Source of the DNA: Deinococcus sp.
Lineage (GTDB): Bacteria; Deinococcota; Deinococci; Deinococcales; Deinococcaceae
Length of the DNA stretch: 6,568 bases
Assembly: GCA_018260275.1 (NCBI GenBank)
Contig: JAGLBK010000150.1
Span: forward strand, 1-6,568
Reading direction: 5' to 3'
The translations under genes were made by a program, and so were the position numbers. The notes beneath the pieces were generated by a model that was given only the letters and a program-made list of their open reading frames with translations, ran no database searches and was not told the DNA's origin. This document shows, piece by piece, positions 5,656-6,568 of the stretch. Positions within the stretch are counted from its first letter, which is position 1. Every line of letters starts with the position of its first letter.

Positions 5656-6420
5656 TCAGAAGATTTTGGGCAACTTCATCTGTGACTTGAGGCTCAGGGG
5701 CGACATTCCTGAATCGAATACCCACTTGTCGGTAGGCAAAGCTCCGCTGTTCAGGGTCGCTTTGGCCGTGACCTTGCTGGCGGTCAGGTTCTCTTCTACA
5801 GCCACAGTGTACAGGTTCCAACCTTTGACCAGTTTGAGGTTTGACGTAACAGTCGTAGTTGTTGGAATACTTGAAGCTGTGTCAGTACAGGTGATTGTCC
5901 CTGTAATATTGGTATTGCTATCCACATAGATGAGTCCGCCTACTTTCACGTTACTGGTTCCAGTCTGCTTGACCATATCAATCGTACCGCTTGAAAGAAG
6001 GGGCTGAGCTACACCGCTCTTTGTGCCATTAACCAGTAGTCCTGCACCCACGCCTTTGGCTTGTAGATTACTGACATTGAGGTTGCCTGTACAGTTGGCG
6101 CGGGTGCTGTACAAATCGCTGGTTTTAATGGTCGTCATCTGACTTGTATCCACACTGGCGGGCAAAGTAACAGCGAATGTTCCATTGGCTGCCAGATTCC
6201 CTGTTGCCAGCACCGTTGACGCAGAAGCGTCGCTAACCAGTTTGACCTGACCTGCGCCACCCGTCCAGGCTTTGGTCGTCAGATTGAAGCTATCAGGGGC
6301 AGTGGTGTTTTCTACGACCGTTCCACTGACCGATTTAGCTGCGGGCGTGTTTTGTCCGCCACCGCCGCAGGACGAAAGAATAACGGCACCGAGCAAGGCC
6401 ATCAGGGTCAAATTTTTCAT
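5656..6420 (-). CDS. Putative secreted lipoprotein of unknown function
   Basis: This 254-residue protein starts MKNLTLMALLGAVILSSCGGGG. That is a short lipoprotein signal peptide with lipobox LSSC and Cys18 as the lipid-bearing residue. A Gly-rich linker follows. The mature part is rich in Thr, Ser, Asn and Val, with patterns such as SGTV (32-35), WTGGAGQVKL (52-61), LATGNLAANGTFAVTLP (71-87) and LKLVKGWNLYTV (195-206). These suggest a beta-sandwich fold. Cys110 and Cys178 (NCTGNL, ITCTDT) are the only other cysteines and may form a disulfide outside the cytoplasm. I recall similar hypothetical proteins in Deinococcus, but no function can be given. The ATG at 6420 is chosen because it starts the signal peptide and lies 7 nt after a -10 box. 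A longer reading from 6513 has no signal. Base composition is clearly lower in GC than in its neighbours: 27 of 60 bases are G or C at 5881-5940, against 43 of 60 at 4741-4800. It looks monocistronic. Confidence 0.8.
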   Translation of the reverse strand: MKNLTLMALLGAVILSSCGGGGQNTPAAKSVSGTVVENTTAPDSFNLTTKAWTGGAGQVKLVSDASASTVLATGNLAANGTFAVTLPASVDTSQMTTIKTSDLYSTRANCTGNLNVSNLQAKGVGAGLLVNGTKSGVAQPLLSSGTIDMVKQTGTSNVKVGGLIYVDSNTNITGTITCTDTASSIPTTTTVTSNLKLVKGWNLYTVAVEENLTASKVTAKATLNSGALPTDKWVFDSGMSPLSLKSQMKLPKIF

Positions 6421-6457
6421 ACTTCTCAGTATAGATCTGGGAAAAACGGAAAGCCAA
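6421..6457 (-). promoter_or_regulatory. Leaderless promoter of the lipoprotein gene
   Basis: On the minus strand TATACT (6433-6428) is followed by 7 nt and the ATG at 6420. A -35 candidate TTGGCT (6457-6452) lies 18 bp upstream of the -10 box. The close -10 fits a leaderless or near-leaderless transcript. The remaining bases to the window end (6458-6568) show a small hairpin (GCCCT 6482-6486 with AGGGC 6493-6497) and no gene that I can support. Confidence 0.65.
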
Positions 6458-6568
6458 GCAGAAGTCTGAACTATCCCGGCGGCCCTCACGCCAGGGCAAC
6501 CGCAAAGTCCCAAAAACGAATAACAGGTAACCAGTATTACGGGATAAACAGAAATCCTGCCGCTTGAA

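Noticed and set aside
6482..6497. GCCCT/AGGGC hairpin upstream of the lipoprotein promoter as a terminator or riboswitch.
   Set aside because: The stem is 5 bp with no T-run on either strand and no known aptamer features.

Overview
The window reads as chromosomal DNA of a GC-rich bacterium, most likely Deinococcus or a close relative. The proteins look Deinococcus-like. Three genes also start in the way common in that genus: a TAnnnT -10 box lies exactly 7 nt before the start codon, so the mRNA would have no leader and no Shine-Dalgarno site. The genus is an inference from these traits, not from a database match.

Layout: the left end (1-417, +) holds only the C-terminal part of a short-chain dehydrogenase/reductase (SDR). 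It has in-frame stops just upstream and no nucleotide-binding half, so it is a decayed remnant. A gene for an RNase H-fold protein (411-1235, +) overlaps its end by 7 nt. A 180-bp spacer with a small palindrome leads to a leaderless promoter and a calcineurin-like metallophosphoesterase (1416-2168, +). A 77-bp repeat-filled spacer follows, then the DNA polymerase III delta' clamp-loader subunit gene (2246-3166, +). This converges on the minus-strand genes with 13 bp between the stop codons.

The right half is on the minus strand. In transcription order it starts with a small serine/threonine-rich lipoprotein of unknown function (6420-5656). This gene has its own leaderless promoter and an intrinsic terminator, and looks monocistronic. 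Two six-helix LptF/LptG-family permeases follow (5487-4441 and 4280-3180). They look like one transcription unit started by a leaderless promoter next to the first permease. A 160-bp spacer between them carries degenerate 15-bp tandem repeats.

Functionally, the two permeases would form the inner-membrane part of an Lpt-type lipid exporter. That is notable because Deinococcus is not thought to make classical lipopolysaccharide. The delta' protein belongs to the replisome. The phosphoesterase and RNase H-like protein are probably housekeeping nucleotide or nucleic-acid enzymes with unknown substrates. I see no CRISPR array, tRNA, rRNA, insertion sequence or phage genes. No clearly new multi-gene system stands out. 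The most unusual items are the repeated leaderless promoter geometry, the RNase H-like protein with a possible second half-domain, and the two repeat-filled spacers that share sequence words.
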